DNA of 64,000 nucleotides from Gordonia insulae (GCF_003855095.1 NZ_CP033972.1:558001-622000), one strand, 5' to 3'; numbered from the stretch's first letter, positions 9,600-19,035 are shown. The notes: generated by a model from the sequence alone, not told the origin. Translations and numbers: made by a program.

Positions 9600-10077
9600 G
9601 GTAACCCAGGGACATCACGCCGAGGTCACCTCGGCTGCGGCGAGTGCGCTGCCGGTGGGCACGGTCATCACCAACAGCGGACGTGTGTCGGCGACCCGGT
9701 TCCCGGGTCAGGCCCCGACGACGCCACCGTTCAGCCGTGAAGAGCTGATCGGGTTGGACGACGCCCTCAAGTCCGCCAGCGAGAAGGCACTCGTGCGCTT
9801 CTCGGTGTTCATCGGTGAACTCGGTTCCGATGCGGTCGCCGACGCGCGTGCGGAACTGCTGCGTGCCCCCGAGCCGGCCAACGGAGCGCTGATCGCGGTC
9901 TCGCCGAACACCCGTGAGGTGGTCGTGGTCTCCGGTGTGAAGGTTGCCGACCGGGTCAACGATCGCGTCGCGCAGCTCGGTGTGACCGCTGCCGTGACCG
10001 GTTTCCGCCAGGGTGACCTGATCGACGGACTGATCGCCGCACTCCGGGTGATGTCGACGGCGGCTGCCGTCTCCTGA
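9586..10077 (+). CDS. DUF5130 family protein (Rv2468c-like), probable respiratory supercomplex partner
   Basis: A 163-residue protein starting at GTG 9586, with ggagg at 9573-9577 inside the end of the upstream gene. There is no clear signal peptide or long hydrophobic helix. The core contains FSREELIGLDDALKSASEK, VRFSVFIGELG and a region near residue 110 (VVVVSG), which I associate with Rv2468c (DUF5130), a fold related to TPM domains. The overlap with the ctaJ-like gene implies co-translation and a shared job at the terminal oxidase; this is inference from locus order in mycobacteria. Confidence 0.7.
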   Translation: MASGEVTQGHHAEVTSAAASALPVGTVITNSGRVSATRFPGQAPTTPPFSREELIGLDDALKSASEKALVRFSVFIGELGSDAVADARAELLRAPEPANGALIAVSPNTREVVVVSGVKVADRVNDRVAQLGVTAAVTGFRQGDLIDGLIAALRVMSTAAAVS

Positions 10078-10093
10078 TCGCCGACCGACGACG

Positions 10094-10141
10094 ACAAACG
10101 CATCGGCCGCTCACCTTCGGGTGAGCGGCCGATGCGTTTGT
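10094..10141. terminator. Bidirectional terminator, 22-bp perfect stem
   Basis: Arms 10094-10115 and 10120-10141 are perfect complements around the tetraloop TTCG. The left arm begins acaaacg and the right arm ends cgtttgt. It lies between two convergent genes and can serve both. Confidence 0.85.
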
Positions 10142-10155
10142 GCAGTGGCGCCGGA

Positions 10156-11589
10156 TCAGTGGGTGGCCAGCGCCCGGTCGTCGCGGGGCGAATCCTCGCC
10201 CGGCAGTCGGTCGGCCGGATCGTCGTCGACCATGTCCGACTCGTTGAACGGGGCACGTCCGCCGAGCACGTCGTCGACCCGCCCCTTGTCGACGGTGCTG
10301 GTCCACGAGCCCACCAGCAGCGTGGCCACCGCGTTGCCGGAGAAGTTGGTCACCGCACGCGCCTCCGACATGAACCGATCGATACCGACGATCAGACCCA
10401 CGCCGTCGAGCAGCTCCGGCCGGTGCGCCTGCAGACCGCCCGCCAGCGTCGCCAGACCGGCGCCGCTCACGCCCGCCGCTCCCTTCGACGCGATGATCAT
10501 GAATGCGAGCAGGCTCACCTGTTCGCCGATGGACAGCGGATCACCCATGGCGTCGGCGATGAAGATCGAGGCCATCGTCAGATAGATGGCGGTGCCGTCG
10601 AGGTTGAACGAGTAGCCGGTCGGGACCACCACACCGACGGTGGTCTTCTCCACGCCGAGGTGCTCCATCTTGGCGATGAGGCGCGGCAGCGCCGACTCGG
10701 ACGACGACGTCGCGAAGATCAGCAGGTACTCGCGGGCGAGGTAACGCACCAGGCGGAAGATCGACACGCCGGCCACGGCGCGCAACATGACGCCGAGGAC
10801 ACCGAAGACGAAGACGACGCAGGTGATGTAGAACGCCAGCATCAGGATCAGGAGTTGCTGGACGGCCGCCCAGCCGGTCTGGCCAACGACGTTGGCGATG
10901 GCACCGAACGCGCCGATCGGCGCGACCCACAGGATCATCGACAGAACCTTGAAGACCAGCTTCTGGAAGTACGAGACCGCGGTCAGGATCGGCTCACCGG
11001 TGCGTCCCATCGCCTGGATCGCGAACCCGACCAGGAGCGCCACGAACAGGGCCTGCAGCACGTTGCCCTCGGTCAGCGCGGACAGCATCGACGTCGGGAT
11101 GATTCCCTCGACGAACTCCAGCGTGCCGCCGGATTCGTGAGCCTTCTCCGCGAGTGCCGCGCCCTTGCCCGCGGCCGACTCGATGTTGAGTCCCTCACCG
11201 GGCTTGATCAGGTTGCCCACGACCAGGCCGATGCCCAGCGCGATCGTCGACATCACCAGGAAGTAGACGAACGCCAGCCCGCCGACCTTGCCGACGGTGG
11301 CTGCCTTCCGCACCGAGCCGATGCCGAGCACGATGGTGCAGAAGATGACCGGTGCGATCATCATCTTGATCAGGCTGACGAACATCGTGCCGAGCACGCC
11401 GAGGTCCTTGCCGACCTCGGGGGCGACGATGCCGACGATGACACCTGCCACCACCGCGATGATCACCGCGATGTAGAGCCAGTGGGTGCGGTCACGCTTC
11501 TTCGGGATCGCCGGCATGTCGGCCGTCGACCCCGGTGGCGTGGGCTCGTCGCCCGATCCCTCGCGGGCCGATCGTGGGCGCATGTTCAT
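10156..11589 (-). CDS. dctA: C4-dicarboxylate:cation symporter DctA
   Basis: A 477-residue integral membrane carrier of the DAACS family that imports succinate, fumarate and malate with cations. Multiple membrane helices run from residue 37 on (WLYIAVIIAVVAGVIVGIV). The family signatures FATSSSESALPRL (hairpin 1) and PTGYSFNLDGTAIYLTMASIF are present, as is NFSGNAVATLL in the last third. Residues 1-34 and the last 45 residues are hydrophilic extensions. gaggaag precedes the ATG at 11589. It is divergent from a CitA/DcuS-type sensor kinase and regulator, which most likely control it in response to dicarboxylates. Confidence 0.93.
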   Translation of the reverse strand: MNMRPRSAREGSGDEPTPPGSTADMPAIPKKRDRTHWLYIAVIIAVVAGVIVGIVAPEVGKDLGVLGTMFVSLIKMMIAPVIFCTIVLGIGSVRKAATVGKVGGLAFVYFLVMSTIALGIGLVVGNLIKPGEGLNIESAAGKGAALAEKAHESGGTLEFVEGIIPTSMLSALTEGNVLQALFVALLVGFAIQAMGRTGEPILTAVSYFQKLVFKVLSMILWVAPIGAFGAIANVVGQTGWAAVQQLLILMLAFYITCVVFVFGVLGVMLRAVAGVSIFRLVRYLAREYLLIFATSSSESALPRLIAKMEHLGVEKTTVGVVVPTGYSFNLDGTAIYLTMASIFIADAMGDPLSIGEQVSLLAFMIIASKGAAGVSGAGLATLAGGLQAHRPELLDGVGLIVGIDRFMSEARAVTNFSGNAVATLLVGSWTSTVDKGRVDDVLGGRAPFNESDMVDDDPADRLPGEDSPRDDRALATH

Positions 11590-11677
11590 CGGACTTCCTC
11601 TCGTGTTCGTGGTCTCGTGTCGTGGTGGTGGTGACCCCGCGGATATGCGGGTCGGTGTATGGATTGTGGGGTGGATT

Positions 11678-11693
11678 CGTGACGCGGGTCACG
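11678..11693. promoter_or_regulatory. CRP/GlxR-like palindrome between dctA and its sensor kinase
   Basis: CGTGACGCGGGTCACG is a perfect 6-bp inverted repeat and matches GTGA-N6-TCAC, the core of CRP/GlxR sites. It sits in the 160-bp divergent region, about 90 bp from dctA and 57 bp from the kinase gene. cAMP control of a dicarboxylate carrier would make sense, but binding is unproven. Confidence 0.45.
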
Positions 11694-11749
11694 ATTGAGT
11701 TCGTTTCGTTCAGCGACCGTGGCAGGGCGATCCGTGGAGGAGGTGGCCG

Positions 11750-13345
11750 ATGCGCCGGTTGGTCCCACGCACACTCGCAGGTCAGGCCGTCGCCTGGCTG
11801 CTCCTGCTGGTGGCGGTGATCATCGTCGCGGGCAGTGTTCTCGCGGCGATCGATGCCCGGGTGGACGGTGACCGTGCGGCCCGTGACGAGGTCACCGCCG
11901 TGGCGGTCAGCCTCGCTGACGCGCCGTCGACGGCGGATGCGCTGATGTCGACGACACCGGCGCTGACCCTGCAGCCGGTGACCGAACAGGTGCGCAAGGC
12001 CACCGACATCGCCTTCATCACGATCATGGGTCCCGACGGAACCCGCTACACCCACACCAATCCGGCGCTCATCGGACAGCAGTACCTCGGCTCGACCGCC
12101 GAGGCGCTGCGCGGTGAGGTGTTCACCGAGACCTACACCGGCACCCTGGGGCCGTCCATCCGGACCGTGGCGCCGGTGCGCGCGCCGGACGGACGGATCG
12201 TCGGGCTGGTGGCGGCGGGCATCACGCAGCAGTCGTTGACCGTGGGGTGGCGCGCGCAGTTGCCGCTGATCATCGCCATCGCATTCGCCGCCCTCGTGAC
12301 GGCCGGTTTGGGACTGTGGTTGATCCGTCGGCGACTGCTCCGGCAGACGGGCGGTCTCGCCCCGGCCGAGCTACGCCTCATGTACGAACATCACGACGCG
12401 GTGCTGCACGCGGTCCGCGAAGGTCTGGTCGTCATGGAGAACGGCCAACCGGCGTTGGTCAACGACGAGGCGCGACGCCTCGTCGGGGCCGAGGCCGACG
12501 GCGTCGTGGCGCTGCCGCCGTTCCTCACCACCGGCGTCGATCCGCTCGTCGACATGCTCTATGCCGAAGGTGGCCGAACCCTGATGGTCAGCCGGTCGCC
12601 GGTGTCGGGCGAACGCACCTCGGCGGTGGTCACCATCCGCGATCACACCGAATTGTCCGAGGCGATGGGGGAATTGGACTCGATGACACGATTCGCCGAG
12701 GCGCTGCGATCGCAGGCACACGAGTCCGCGAACCGGCTGCACACCATCGTCGCGCTCATCGAGATGGGCCGCGGCGACGAGGCCGCGCTGATGGCCACCA
12801 CGGAACTGCAACTGTCCCAGCGACTCATCGACCGCATGACCGACGACGTCGCCGAACCGGCGTTGGCGGCGTTGCTGCTCGGCAAGTCGGCGCAGGCCGC
12901 CGAGCGAGGGATCTCGTTGACGCTGACCGAGGAGTCGCAACTCGGCGACGACGCGACCCAGCTGCTGACGGCCGGTGAGATGATCACCGTCGTGGGCAAT
13001 CTCATCGACAATGCGCTCGACGCGTGCGAGCAGGCGGACCCGTGGGTGGAGGTGACGGTGGTCGGGGACGCCCGGCGCCTCGAGGTGGTCGTGGCCGACA
13101 GCGGTCCGGGGATGGACCCGGCGGAGTTCGCGCGCGCGCAGACGCGCGGCTATTCGACGAAGGCGGGCGGCGATGCGGCCGGCCGCGGACTGGGTCTGGC
13201 GCTCGTGGCACAGGTCGTCGCACGGCACTCGGGGACGTTGCATGCCGAGAACACCTATGCGTCGGTGGTCCGGGTGGTGATGTCGGCCGACGACGGCGTC
13301 GACAGCGACGTGGCGGACGGCGGGGGAGGTGACGGCGGACGATGA
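11750..13345 (+). CDS. Sensor histidine kinase, CitA/DcuS family
   Basis: A 531-residue membrane sensor kinase. Helices near residues 10-31 and 172-193 flank an extracytoplasmic PDC-type sensor domain (ITIMGPDGTRYTHTNP, then VAPVRAPDGRIVGLVAAG), as in citrate, fumarate and malate sensors. A PAS-like region follows, then the H-box LRSQAHESANRLHTIVALIEMG and an ATPase domain with NLIDNALDA, DSGPGMD and GRGLGLALV. ggaggaggtgg precedes the ATG. It overlaps the response regulator gene by 4 nt (ATGA) and is divergent from dctA, so external C4-dicarboxylates are the likely signal. Confidence 0.9.
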   Translation: MRRLVPRTLAGQAVAWLLLLVAVIIVAGSVLAAIDARVDGDRAARDEVTAVAVSLADAPSTADALMSTTPALTLQPVTEQVRKATDIAFITIMGPDGTRYTHTNPALIGQQYLGSTAEALRGEVFTETYTGTLGPSIRTVAPVRAPDGRIVGLVAAGITQQSLTVGWRAQLPLIIAIAFAALVTAGLGLWLIRRRLLRQTGGLAPAELRLMYEHHDAVLHAVREGLVVMENGQPALVNDEARRLVGAEADGVVALPPFLTTGVDPLVDMLYAEGGRTLMVSRSPVSGERTSAVVTIRDHTELSEAMGELDSMTRFAEALRSQAHESANRLHTIVALIEMGRGDEAALMATTELQLSQRLIDRMTDDVAEPALAALLLGKSAQAAERGISLTLTEESQLGDDATQLLTAGEMITVVGNLIDNALDACEQADPWVEVTVVGDARRLEVVVADSGPGMDPAEFARAQTRGYSTKAGGDAAGRGLGLALVAQVVARHSGTLHAENTYASVVRVVMSADDGVDSDVADGGGGDGGR

Positions 13346-14037
13346 TCCGGGTACTGGTCGTCGAAGACGAGCCGCTCATCGCCGAGGCACATCGCGAATA
13401 CCTCTCGCGCATCGCGGGATTCGAGGTCGTTGCGGCGGTGACGACGGCGCAGGAGGCGTTGCGTGTCGCGACCACCGCGTCCGGTGCCGACGAGCCGATC
13501 GACCTCGTCCTGCTCGACCTGGGTCTGCCCGACGCGCGCGGCGTCGACCTCGCATCGGCGTTGTCGGGCATCCGGCCGGGCCCCGACATCATCGCGATCA
13601 CCGCCCAACGAGACCTGGCGACGGTGCGCTCGGCGATGTCGCACGGGGTTCTGCTGTACCTGTTGAAACCCTTCACCTACGCCGCGTTCGCCGAGAAGAT
13701 CCGGCAATACCTCGGCTATCGCGACGCGCTGACGGCGGGCAGCGACGCGGTCAGCCAGCGCGACGTCGACCGCGCGCTCGCGGAACTACGGACCACCGAT
13801 GCGCGCCGCACCGCGAAGAAGGGCGCCGCGCCCGAGACCGAGGACGCGGTGGGGCGTGCCGTGCGCGACAGTGCGACTGGGCTGACGGCATCCGAGGTCG
13901 CCGCCGTGCTCGGCAGCTCCCGGGTGACCGCGTGGCGCTACCTGGAGCGACTGGCCGACGATGGGACGGTCGAACGGATCACCGAGTACGGCAACACCGG
14001 CCGGCCCCAGGTCCGCTACCGCTGGCGCAGTCGCTGA
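13342..14037 (+). CDS. Response regulator, CitB/DcuR family
   Basis: A 231-residue two-component regulator coupled to the upstream kinase by an ATGA overlap. The receiver domain (residues 1-125) has the acidic pair after VLVVEDEP, the phosphoacceptor Asp in LVLLDLGLPD and the conserved Lys in LLKPF. The C-terminal domain has a helix-turn-helix (LTASEVAAVLGSSRVTAWRYLERL) of the CitB type, followed by a wing (GRPQVRYRW). Its most likely target is the divergent dctA promoter. It ends 42 nt before the convergent pepN. Confidence 0.9.
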   Translation: MIRVLVVEDEPLIAEAHREYLSRIAGFEVVAAVTTAQEALRVATTASGADEPIDLVLLDLGLPDARGVDLASALSGIRPGPDIIAITAQRDLATVRSAMSHGVLLYLLKPFTYAAFAEKIRQYLGYRDALTAGSDAVSQRDVDRALAELRTTDARRTAKKGAAPETEDAVGRAVRDSATGLTASEVAAVLGSSRVTAWRYLERLADDGTVERITEYGNTGRPQVRYRWRSR

Positions 14038-14079
14038 CCCGGGTCCGGCCGGTGTCGCCGAAGTAACCGGCGTCGACGG

Positions 14080-16713
14080 TCAGGACGCCGACGTCGCGTC
14101 GAACTCGCGTGCCCGCAGCGAGCGGGCGACGGTGTCACGGCCCTCGGAGATCAGGCGCTTGAGGGCGGGCGGATGATCTCCCGCCAGGAATTCGTCGGCG
14201 GCGGCCAGTCCTTCGGCGCTGATCGCCCAGTGCGGATACAGCCCGACCACCACGGTCTGGGCGACCTCGCTGGAACGTCGGGCCCATACGTCGGGTACCG
14301 CGGCGAAGTACCGGGCCACGTAGTCGGTCAGCAGATCCGACTGCCCCGGACGGGCGAAACCTTCGATCATGGTGCGGGTGTAGACATTCGAGAGCGTGTC
14401 GTCCTCGATGGCCTGCGCCCATGCGTCGGCCTTGGCCTCCGGCAGGGGTCGCGACGAACGCGCGGCCGCGGCCTGACGCTGCCCGGTGGCGGTGTTGTCG
14501 CGATCGGCCTCCGCGTCGATGACCGGTGAGGTCGTCGGGTCGGAGTCGATTGCACCCGCGGTGGCCAACGCCCGCACCAGCTTCCATCGCATGTCGGTGT
14601 CCACCACGAGACCGGACAGGCCGTGGTCGGCGGGGTCGTCGCCGTCGAAGAGCCCCTGGATGGTCGGGACCTGGTCGTCGTTGACCTTGCCGGCGAGCAA
14701 GGTGTTGATGAAGGCGAGCTGATGATCCGAGCCCGCTTCGGAGGACCGGGCGAGTTCCAGGAGCCGTGCGCTGAAACCCGGCCATCCGGTGGTGGATGCC
14801 CACTCCGGGTCGGCGTAGGCCTCGATCGCGCTGGTCGCCTGCATGAGAACCCGTTGCACCACCCCGATTTCGGTCTCGGTGGCAATGCCCTGCTGCACGA
14901 GTTCCACGAACTCACGGGCCGCCATCTCCGCCTGGCGGGTCATCTCCCAGGCGGCCGACCAGACGAGCGTGCGGGGCATGGAATCGGCGATGTCACCGAT
15001 CCTGGTGGTGGCGGTGGCCAACGACTCCGGGTCCAGGCGCACGGATGCGTAGGTGAGGTCGTCGTCGTTGAGCAGGACGAGGGCGCCACGTCCGACACCG
15101 ACGAGCTCGGCGACGTCGGTCCGCTCGCCCTCGACGTCGAGTTCGGCGCTGTGCACCCGCTCGAGAGTTCCGGAACCGTTGTCGTCGTAGACACCCACCC
15201 GCAGCCGATGCACGCGGGTCTCGCCGGCACCGGGCGCGGCGCCGTCCTGCACGATCGTGAAACGGGTGAACTTGCCGTCGGCGTCCACCTCGAAGTCGGG
15301 CCGCATCACGTTGATGCCGGTGGTCTTGAGCCACTGGGTGCCCCAGTCCGACAGGTCGCGGCCGGATGACTTCTCCAGCGCGGCAAGCAGATCGGAGAAT
15401 CCGGCATTCGCGAACTTGTGCGCGGCGAAGTAGTCACGCAGGCCGGACAGGAAATCCTCGAGCCCGACGTAGGCGACCAACTGCTTGAGCACCGATGCGC
15501 CCTTGGCGTAGGTGATGCCGTCGAAGTTGACCTCGACCGCGGCGATGTCCGGGATGTCGGCGGCCACCGGGTGCGTGGACGGCAACTGGTCCTGCCGATA
15601 CGCCCACGACTTCTCCACGTTGGCGAAGGTGGTCCAGGCGTTCTTGTACTCGGTGGCCTCGGACTGGCACAGCACCGAGGCGAAGGTGGCGAAGGACTCG
15701 TTGAGCCACAGATCGTCCCACCACTGCATGGTGACGAGGTCGCCGAACCACATGTGGGCCATCTCGTGCAGGACGGTCTCGGCCCGGCGTTCGTAGAGAT
15801 ACTTGGTGACGCGCGACCGGAAGACGTAGTCCTCCAGGAAGGTGACCGCGCCGGCGTTCTCCATCGCCCCGGCGTTGAACTCGGGCACGAAGAGCTGGTC
15901 GTACTTGCCGAACGCGTACGGGATACCGAAATTCTGGTGGTAGAAGCCGAAACCCTGCTTGGTCTCGGTGAACAGCCGCTCGGCATCCATGTGCTCGGCC
16001 AGTGACGCCCGGCAGTAGATGCCCAAGGGGATCGCACCGTGGTCGTCGGTGTAGGTGTCGGTCCACTCCGCGTACGGACCGGCGATGAGGGCGACGAGGT
16101 AGGTGCTCATCAGCGGCGTCTCGCGGAAACGGTGCACGGTGCCGCCGTTCGGTCCGGATTCCACCTTGAGCGTGTTCACGACGGCCGCGTTCGAGATCAC
16201 CTTCCAGTCCTCGGGTGCGGTGACCGTGATGGTGTAGGTCGCCTTGAGGTCGGGCTGGTCGAAGCACGCGAACATGCGCTTGGCATCGGCGGTCTCGAAT
16301 TGTGAATAGAGATAGACGGATTCGTCGGTCGGGTCGACGAACCGGTGCAGTCCCTCGCCGGTGTTGGAGTATGCACAGTCGGCGACGACGGTCAGGGTGT
16401 TCTGGGCGGCGAGTGACGCGAGCGGGATGCCGACCGATTCGTCGAAATCGGACACCTCGAGTTCGGTGCCGTTGAGTGTCGCCGAGATCAGCGTCGGCGC
16501 GACGAGATCGATGAATGTGTCCGCACCCTCGGTGGCGGTGAAGCTCACCGTCGTCACCGAACGAAACGTCTCGACGCGTCCCCCGTCGCCGGGCTCGCCC
16601 CTGCCCGGCGCTCCATTCCCGTCGGTGAGGTCGAGTTCGATCGCGTAATTGGTGACGTCGACGGTCGCGGCGCGTTCGCGTGCTTGGTCTCGGGTCAGGT
16701 TGGGAGCAGTCAC
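14080..16713 (-). CDS. pepN: Aminopeptidase N (M1 zinc metallopeptidase)
   Basis: An 877-residue cytosolic aminopeptidase that removes N-terminal residues from peptides. It has the substrate-binding motif GAMENAG, then the zinc site H316-E317-x2-H320 with the third ligand E339 in LNESFA. The C-terminal ERAP1-like helical domain is complete. The length matches M. tuberculosis PepN (Rv2467). An insertion of Gly- and Pro-rich residues (GNGAPGRGEPGDGG) occurs near residue 33. It is transcribed away from the Rv2466c-like gene, as in mycobacteria. Confidence 0.95.
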   Translation of the reverse strand: MTAPNLTRDQARERAATVDVTNYAIELDLTDGNGAPGRGEPGDGGRVETFRSVTTVSFTATEGADTFIDLVAPTLISATLNGTELEVSDFDESVGIPLASLAAQNTLTVVADCAYSNTGEGLHRFVDPTDESVYLYSQFETADAKRMFACFDQPDLKATYTITVTAPEDWKVISNAAVVNTLKVESGPNGGTVHRFRETPLMSTYLVALIAGPYAEWTDTYTDDHGAIPLGIYCRASLAEHMDAERLFTETKQGFGFYHQNFGIPYAFGKYDQLFVPEFNAGAMENAGAVTFLEDYVFRSRVTKYLYERRAETVLHEMAHMWFGDLVTMQWWDDLWLNESFATFASVLCQSEATEYKNAWTTFANVEKSWAYRQDQLPSTHPVAADIPDIAAVEVNFDGITYAKGASVLKQLVAYVGLEDFLSGLRDYFAAHKFANAGFSDLLAALEKSSGRDLSDWGTQWLKTTGINVMRPDFEVDADGKFTRFTIVQDGAAPGAGETRVHRLRVGVYDDNGSGTLERVHSAELDVEGERTDVAELVGVGRGALVLLNDDDLTYASVRLDPESLATATTRIGDIADSMPRTLVWSAAWEMTRQAEMAAREFVELVQQGIATETEIGVVQRVLMQATSAIEAYADPEWASTTGWPGFSARLLELARSSEAGSDHQLAFINTLLAGKVNDDQVPTIQGLFDGDDPADHGLSGLVVDTDMRWKLVRALATAGAIDSDPTTSPVIDAEADRDNTATGQRQAAAARSSRPLPEAKADAWAQAIEDDTLSNVYTRTMIEGFARPGQSDLLTDYVARYFAAVPDVWARRSSEVAQTVVVGLYPHWAISAEGLAAADEFLAGDHPPALKRLISEGRDTVARSLRAREFDATSAS

Positions 16714-16834
16714 AGTCGGGTCAGTCCGCCTCTCGAATCGTGGTCTGTGGCCAGCTTAACGGGAATGACGGTCGGGGAATCTGGTTGTAGTTTCCGAAGA
16801 GCTATACCCACGACACACGCGGAAGGTCAGGTCG

Positions 16835-17467
16835 ATGGCGACAGACACGCAGGCAGCTCAGCAGAAGCAGGATCGGGTGGACTTCTGGTTCGATCCGTTG
16901 TGCCCGTGGTGCTGGATCACCTCACGGTGGATTCTCGAGGCGGAGCAGGTCCGTCCCATCGACGTGAATTTCCACGTGATGAGCCTCGCCGTGCTCAACG
17001 AGGGCAAGGACATCCCGGAGGAGTACCGAGAAGGCCTCAAGAAGGCGTGGCTGCCGGTCCGGGTGATCGCCGCGGCACACGCGCAGAAGGGCGACGAGAT
17101 CCTTGCGCCGCTGTACACGGCGATGGGCACGCGCATCCACAACAAGGGCATCAAGGATTTCGACCAGGTGATCAGCGAATCACTCGCCGAACTGGATCTG
17201 GACGCATCGCTCGCCGACGCCGCCGGCTCGGAGGAGTTCGACGAGTGGATCCGGACCAGCCACCACGAGGGCATGGACAAGGTCGGCGATGACGTCGGCA
17301 CCCCGACGATCCACGTCAACGGAGTGGCCTTCTTCGGACCGGTGCTGTCGCGGATCCCGCGTGGCGAGACCGCGGGGACAGTCTGGGACGGTGCTGTCGC
17401 GCTGTCCTCCTACCCGCACTTCTTCGAGCTCAAGCGCAGCCGCGACGAGGACCCGCAGTTCGACTGA
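16835..17467 (+). CDS. DsbA-family mycothiol-dependent oxidoreductase (Rv2466c-like)
   Basis: A 210-residue thioredoxin-fold protein with the active site C23-P-W-C26 near the N-terminus and a cis-Pro loop (GDDVGTPTIHVNG). It closely follows Rv2466c, a mycothiol-dependent reductase that activates nitro prodrugs in M. tuberculosis and belongs to the oxidative-stress (SigH) response there. There is no signal peptide, so it acts in the cytoplasm. It is divergent from pepN and ends 10 nt before the convergent M48 gene. Confidence 0.88.
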   Translation: MATDTQAAQQKQDRVDFWFDPLCPWCWITSRWILEAEQVRPIDVNFHVMSLAVLNEGKDIPEEYREGLKKAWLPVRVIAAAHAQKGDEILAPLYTAMGTRIHNKGIKDFDQVISESLAELDLDASLADAAGSEEFDEWIRTSHHEGMDKVGDDVGTPTIHVNGVAFFGPVLSRIPRGETAGTVWDGAVALSSYPHFFELKRSRDEDPQFD

Positions 17468-17477
17468 TCCGCGTCGG

Positions 17478-18506
17478 TCAGAGCCGGGGCGGCATCTCGA
17501 GACCGTTGGGCAGGACTCCCGGCGGCACCGCGGCGGGATGGGCGGGCGGCGGAATCGGTACGACGTTCCCGCTGCCGACGCCGCGCACGATCGTCTTCGG
17601 CCGGAACAACATCGCGCCTGCCCGGGTGCGGTCGCGGAGTGCGGCGGCGCGCCAGGTGAGCACCGGGTGGGAGGCGATGGCGTTGATCGCCCAGGCGAAG
17701 AAGCCGCGCTCGTGGGTGGCCCGGTCGGCGAACTGGTCGAAGTCGACCGCGGACAGCATGTACTTGCCGGCCGAGAGCACCCCGATCGCGCCGGGCGCGC
17801 CGGACGGTTGTGTGTAGTAGCCGTAGTTGTCCGCGCTGTACTCCTGGGCGCGCGACAACGCCGCCCCGACCACCGGGATGTTCATCCCCACGACGGTGGA
17901 CAGCTGCCGCCAGTACGAGGTGTGACCGGCGGCGATGTGACCGACCTCGTGGCCGATGATGAACTCCAGCGCTTCGGGGTCGCGCGCACGACCGCCCACC
18001 TCGAAGAGGTCGGAGTACACGACGATGTAGCGCCGGAACCCGTGACCGGACGCGAACGCGTTGATCATGCCGTTGCCGAGTACCACGTAGGCGTCGGGCA
18101 CGTACTCGAGTCCGTAGCGAGCGGCCGCATCGACCACCATCCGGTAGCCCTCGGGGAACTGGCCGGGAGTCATCTGGACGCCGTTGACCCGCGGGCGTGC
18201 GTACGTCAGACCTCGGGCGAACAGCAGCACCAGGGGAGCGGCGAGCAGCGCGAGGAAGTACTCGCTGAACTGCCCGGCCACCACCAGCCATACGATTGCG
18301 AGGTAGCCGACCAGCGTGATGGCGATGATCACCACGAGCATCGGGATCTCCCACGGATGCAGCCGGGGGCGCAGCGCGTACTGGGCCGGCGGCAGCCAGT
18401 AGGCGTCGGGACCGGGCGCGGGTGTCGTCGCTGGTCGATCGGCGTCGGTGCCGGGACGGGCGTCGGCGACGCCGGGAACATTGGGTATCGGCGATTGGGC
18501 GTCCAC
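17478..18506 (-). CDS. M48-family membrane zinc metalloprotease (HtpX-like)
   Basis: A 342-residue protease with two membrane helices near residues 53-78 and 82-100, the zinc motif H186-E-V-G-H190, and a later EYSADNYG segment supplying the third ligand. The N-terminal 40 residues are Pro/Ala/Asp-rich and the C-terminus is Pro-rich. Relatives of the HtpX type degrade misfolded membrane proteins; the target here is unknown. It is divergent from rpiB across 22 bp, so the promoters must overlap. Confidence 0.85.
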   Translation of the reverse strand: MDAQSPIPNVPGVADARPGTDADRPATTPAPGPDAYWLPPAQYALRPRLHPWEIPMLVVIIAITLVGYLAIVWLVVAGQFSEYFLALLAAPLVLLFARGLTYARPRVNGVQMTPGQFPEGYRMVVDAAARYGLEYVPDAYVVLGNGMINAFASGHGFRRYIVVYSDLFEVGGRARDPEALEFIIGHEVGHIAAGHTSYWRQLSTVVGMNIPVVGAALSRAQEYSADNYGYYTQPSGAPGAIGVLSAGKYMLSAVDFDQFADRATHERGFFAWAINAIASHPVLTWRAAALRDRTRAGAMLFRPKTIVRGVGSGNVVPIPPPAHPAAVPPGVLPNGLEMPPRL

Positions 18507-18522
18507 GTGACCAATCTATAGT
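18495..18522 (+). promoter_or_regulatory. Putative leaderless promoter of rpiB
   Basis: TTGGGC (18495-18500), a 16-nt spacer and TATAGT (18517-18522). The -10 ends 6 nt before the rpiB ATG and no Shine-Dalgarno fits between them, so the transcript probably starts at the codon. The -35 lies inside the start of the divergent M48 gene. Confidence 0.5.
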
Positions 18523-18528
18523 GACGCC

Positions 18529-19005
18529 ATGCGTGTCTACCTCGGTGCCGACCATGCCGGATTCGAATTGAAGAACACCATCGCCCAGCACCTGACGGCC
18601 GGAGGCCACGAGGTGATCGATTGCGGTGCGCACACCTACGACGCGCTGGACGACTATCCGGCGTTCTGTATCGCCGCCGCCGCCCGGACCGTCGCGGATC
18701 CGGGCAGCCTGGGGATCGTCCTGGGCGGCAGCGGAAACGGTGAGCAGATCGCGGCGAACAAGGTCCCCGGTGCACGGTGTGCGCTGGCCTGGAGCGTGGA
18801 GACCGCGCAACTCGCCCGTCAGCACAACAACGCCCAGCTGATCGGCATCGGCGGCCGTATGCACAGCGAGGAGGAAGCCCTCGCCATCGTCGACGCCTTC
18901 CTCTCGACCGCATGGTCGGAGGAGCCACGCCATCAGCGTCGGATCGACATCCTCGCGGAATACGAGGCCACCGGCGAGGCCCCGCCGGTACCCGACGCGA
19001 ACTGA
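18529..19005 (+). CDS. rpiB: Ribose-5-phosphate isomerase B
   Basis: A 158-residue enzyme that interconverts ribulose 5-phosphate and ribose 5-phosphate in the pentose phosphate pathway. It has GADHAGFELK at the N-terminus and GGSGNGEQ, where E72 is the catalytic base of the actinobacterial type (RpiB of M. tuberculosis uses Glu rather than Cys). The length matches the family. It lies 30 nt upstream of nei2 on the same strand, the same pair as Rv2465c-Rv2464c. Confidence 0.95.
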   Translation: MRVYLGADHAGFELKNTIAQHLTAGGHEVIDCGAHTYDALDDYPAFCIAAAARTVADPGSLGIVLGGSGNGEQIAANKVPGARCALAWSVETAQLARQHNNAQLIGIGGRMHSEEEALAIVDAFLSTAWSEEPRHQRRIDILAEYEATGEAPPVPDAN

Positions 19006-19035
19006 TTCGGTCCCGGTCCGAAGCGCTTCTCGCTC

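Noticed and set aside
10132..11634. A 500-residue plus-strand frame opposite dctA
   Set aside because: It is rich in Arg, His, Asp and Gln, the usual antisense image of a GC-rich membrane protein gene; dctA carries all the family signatures.
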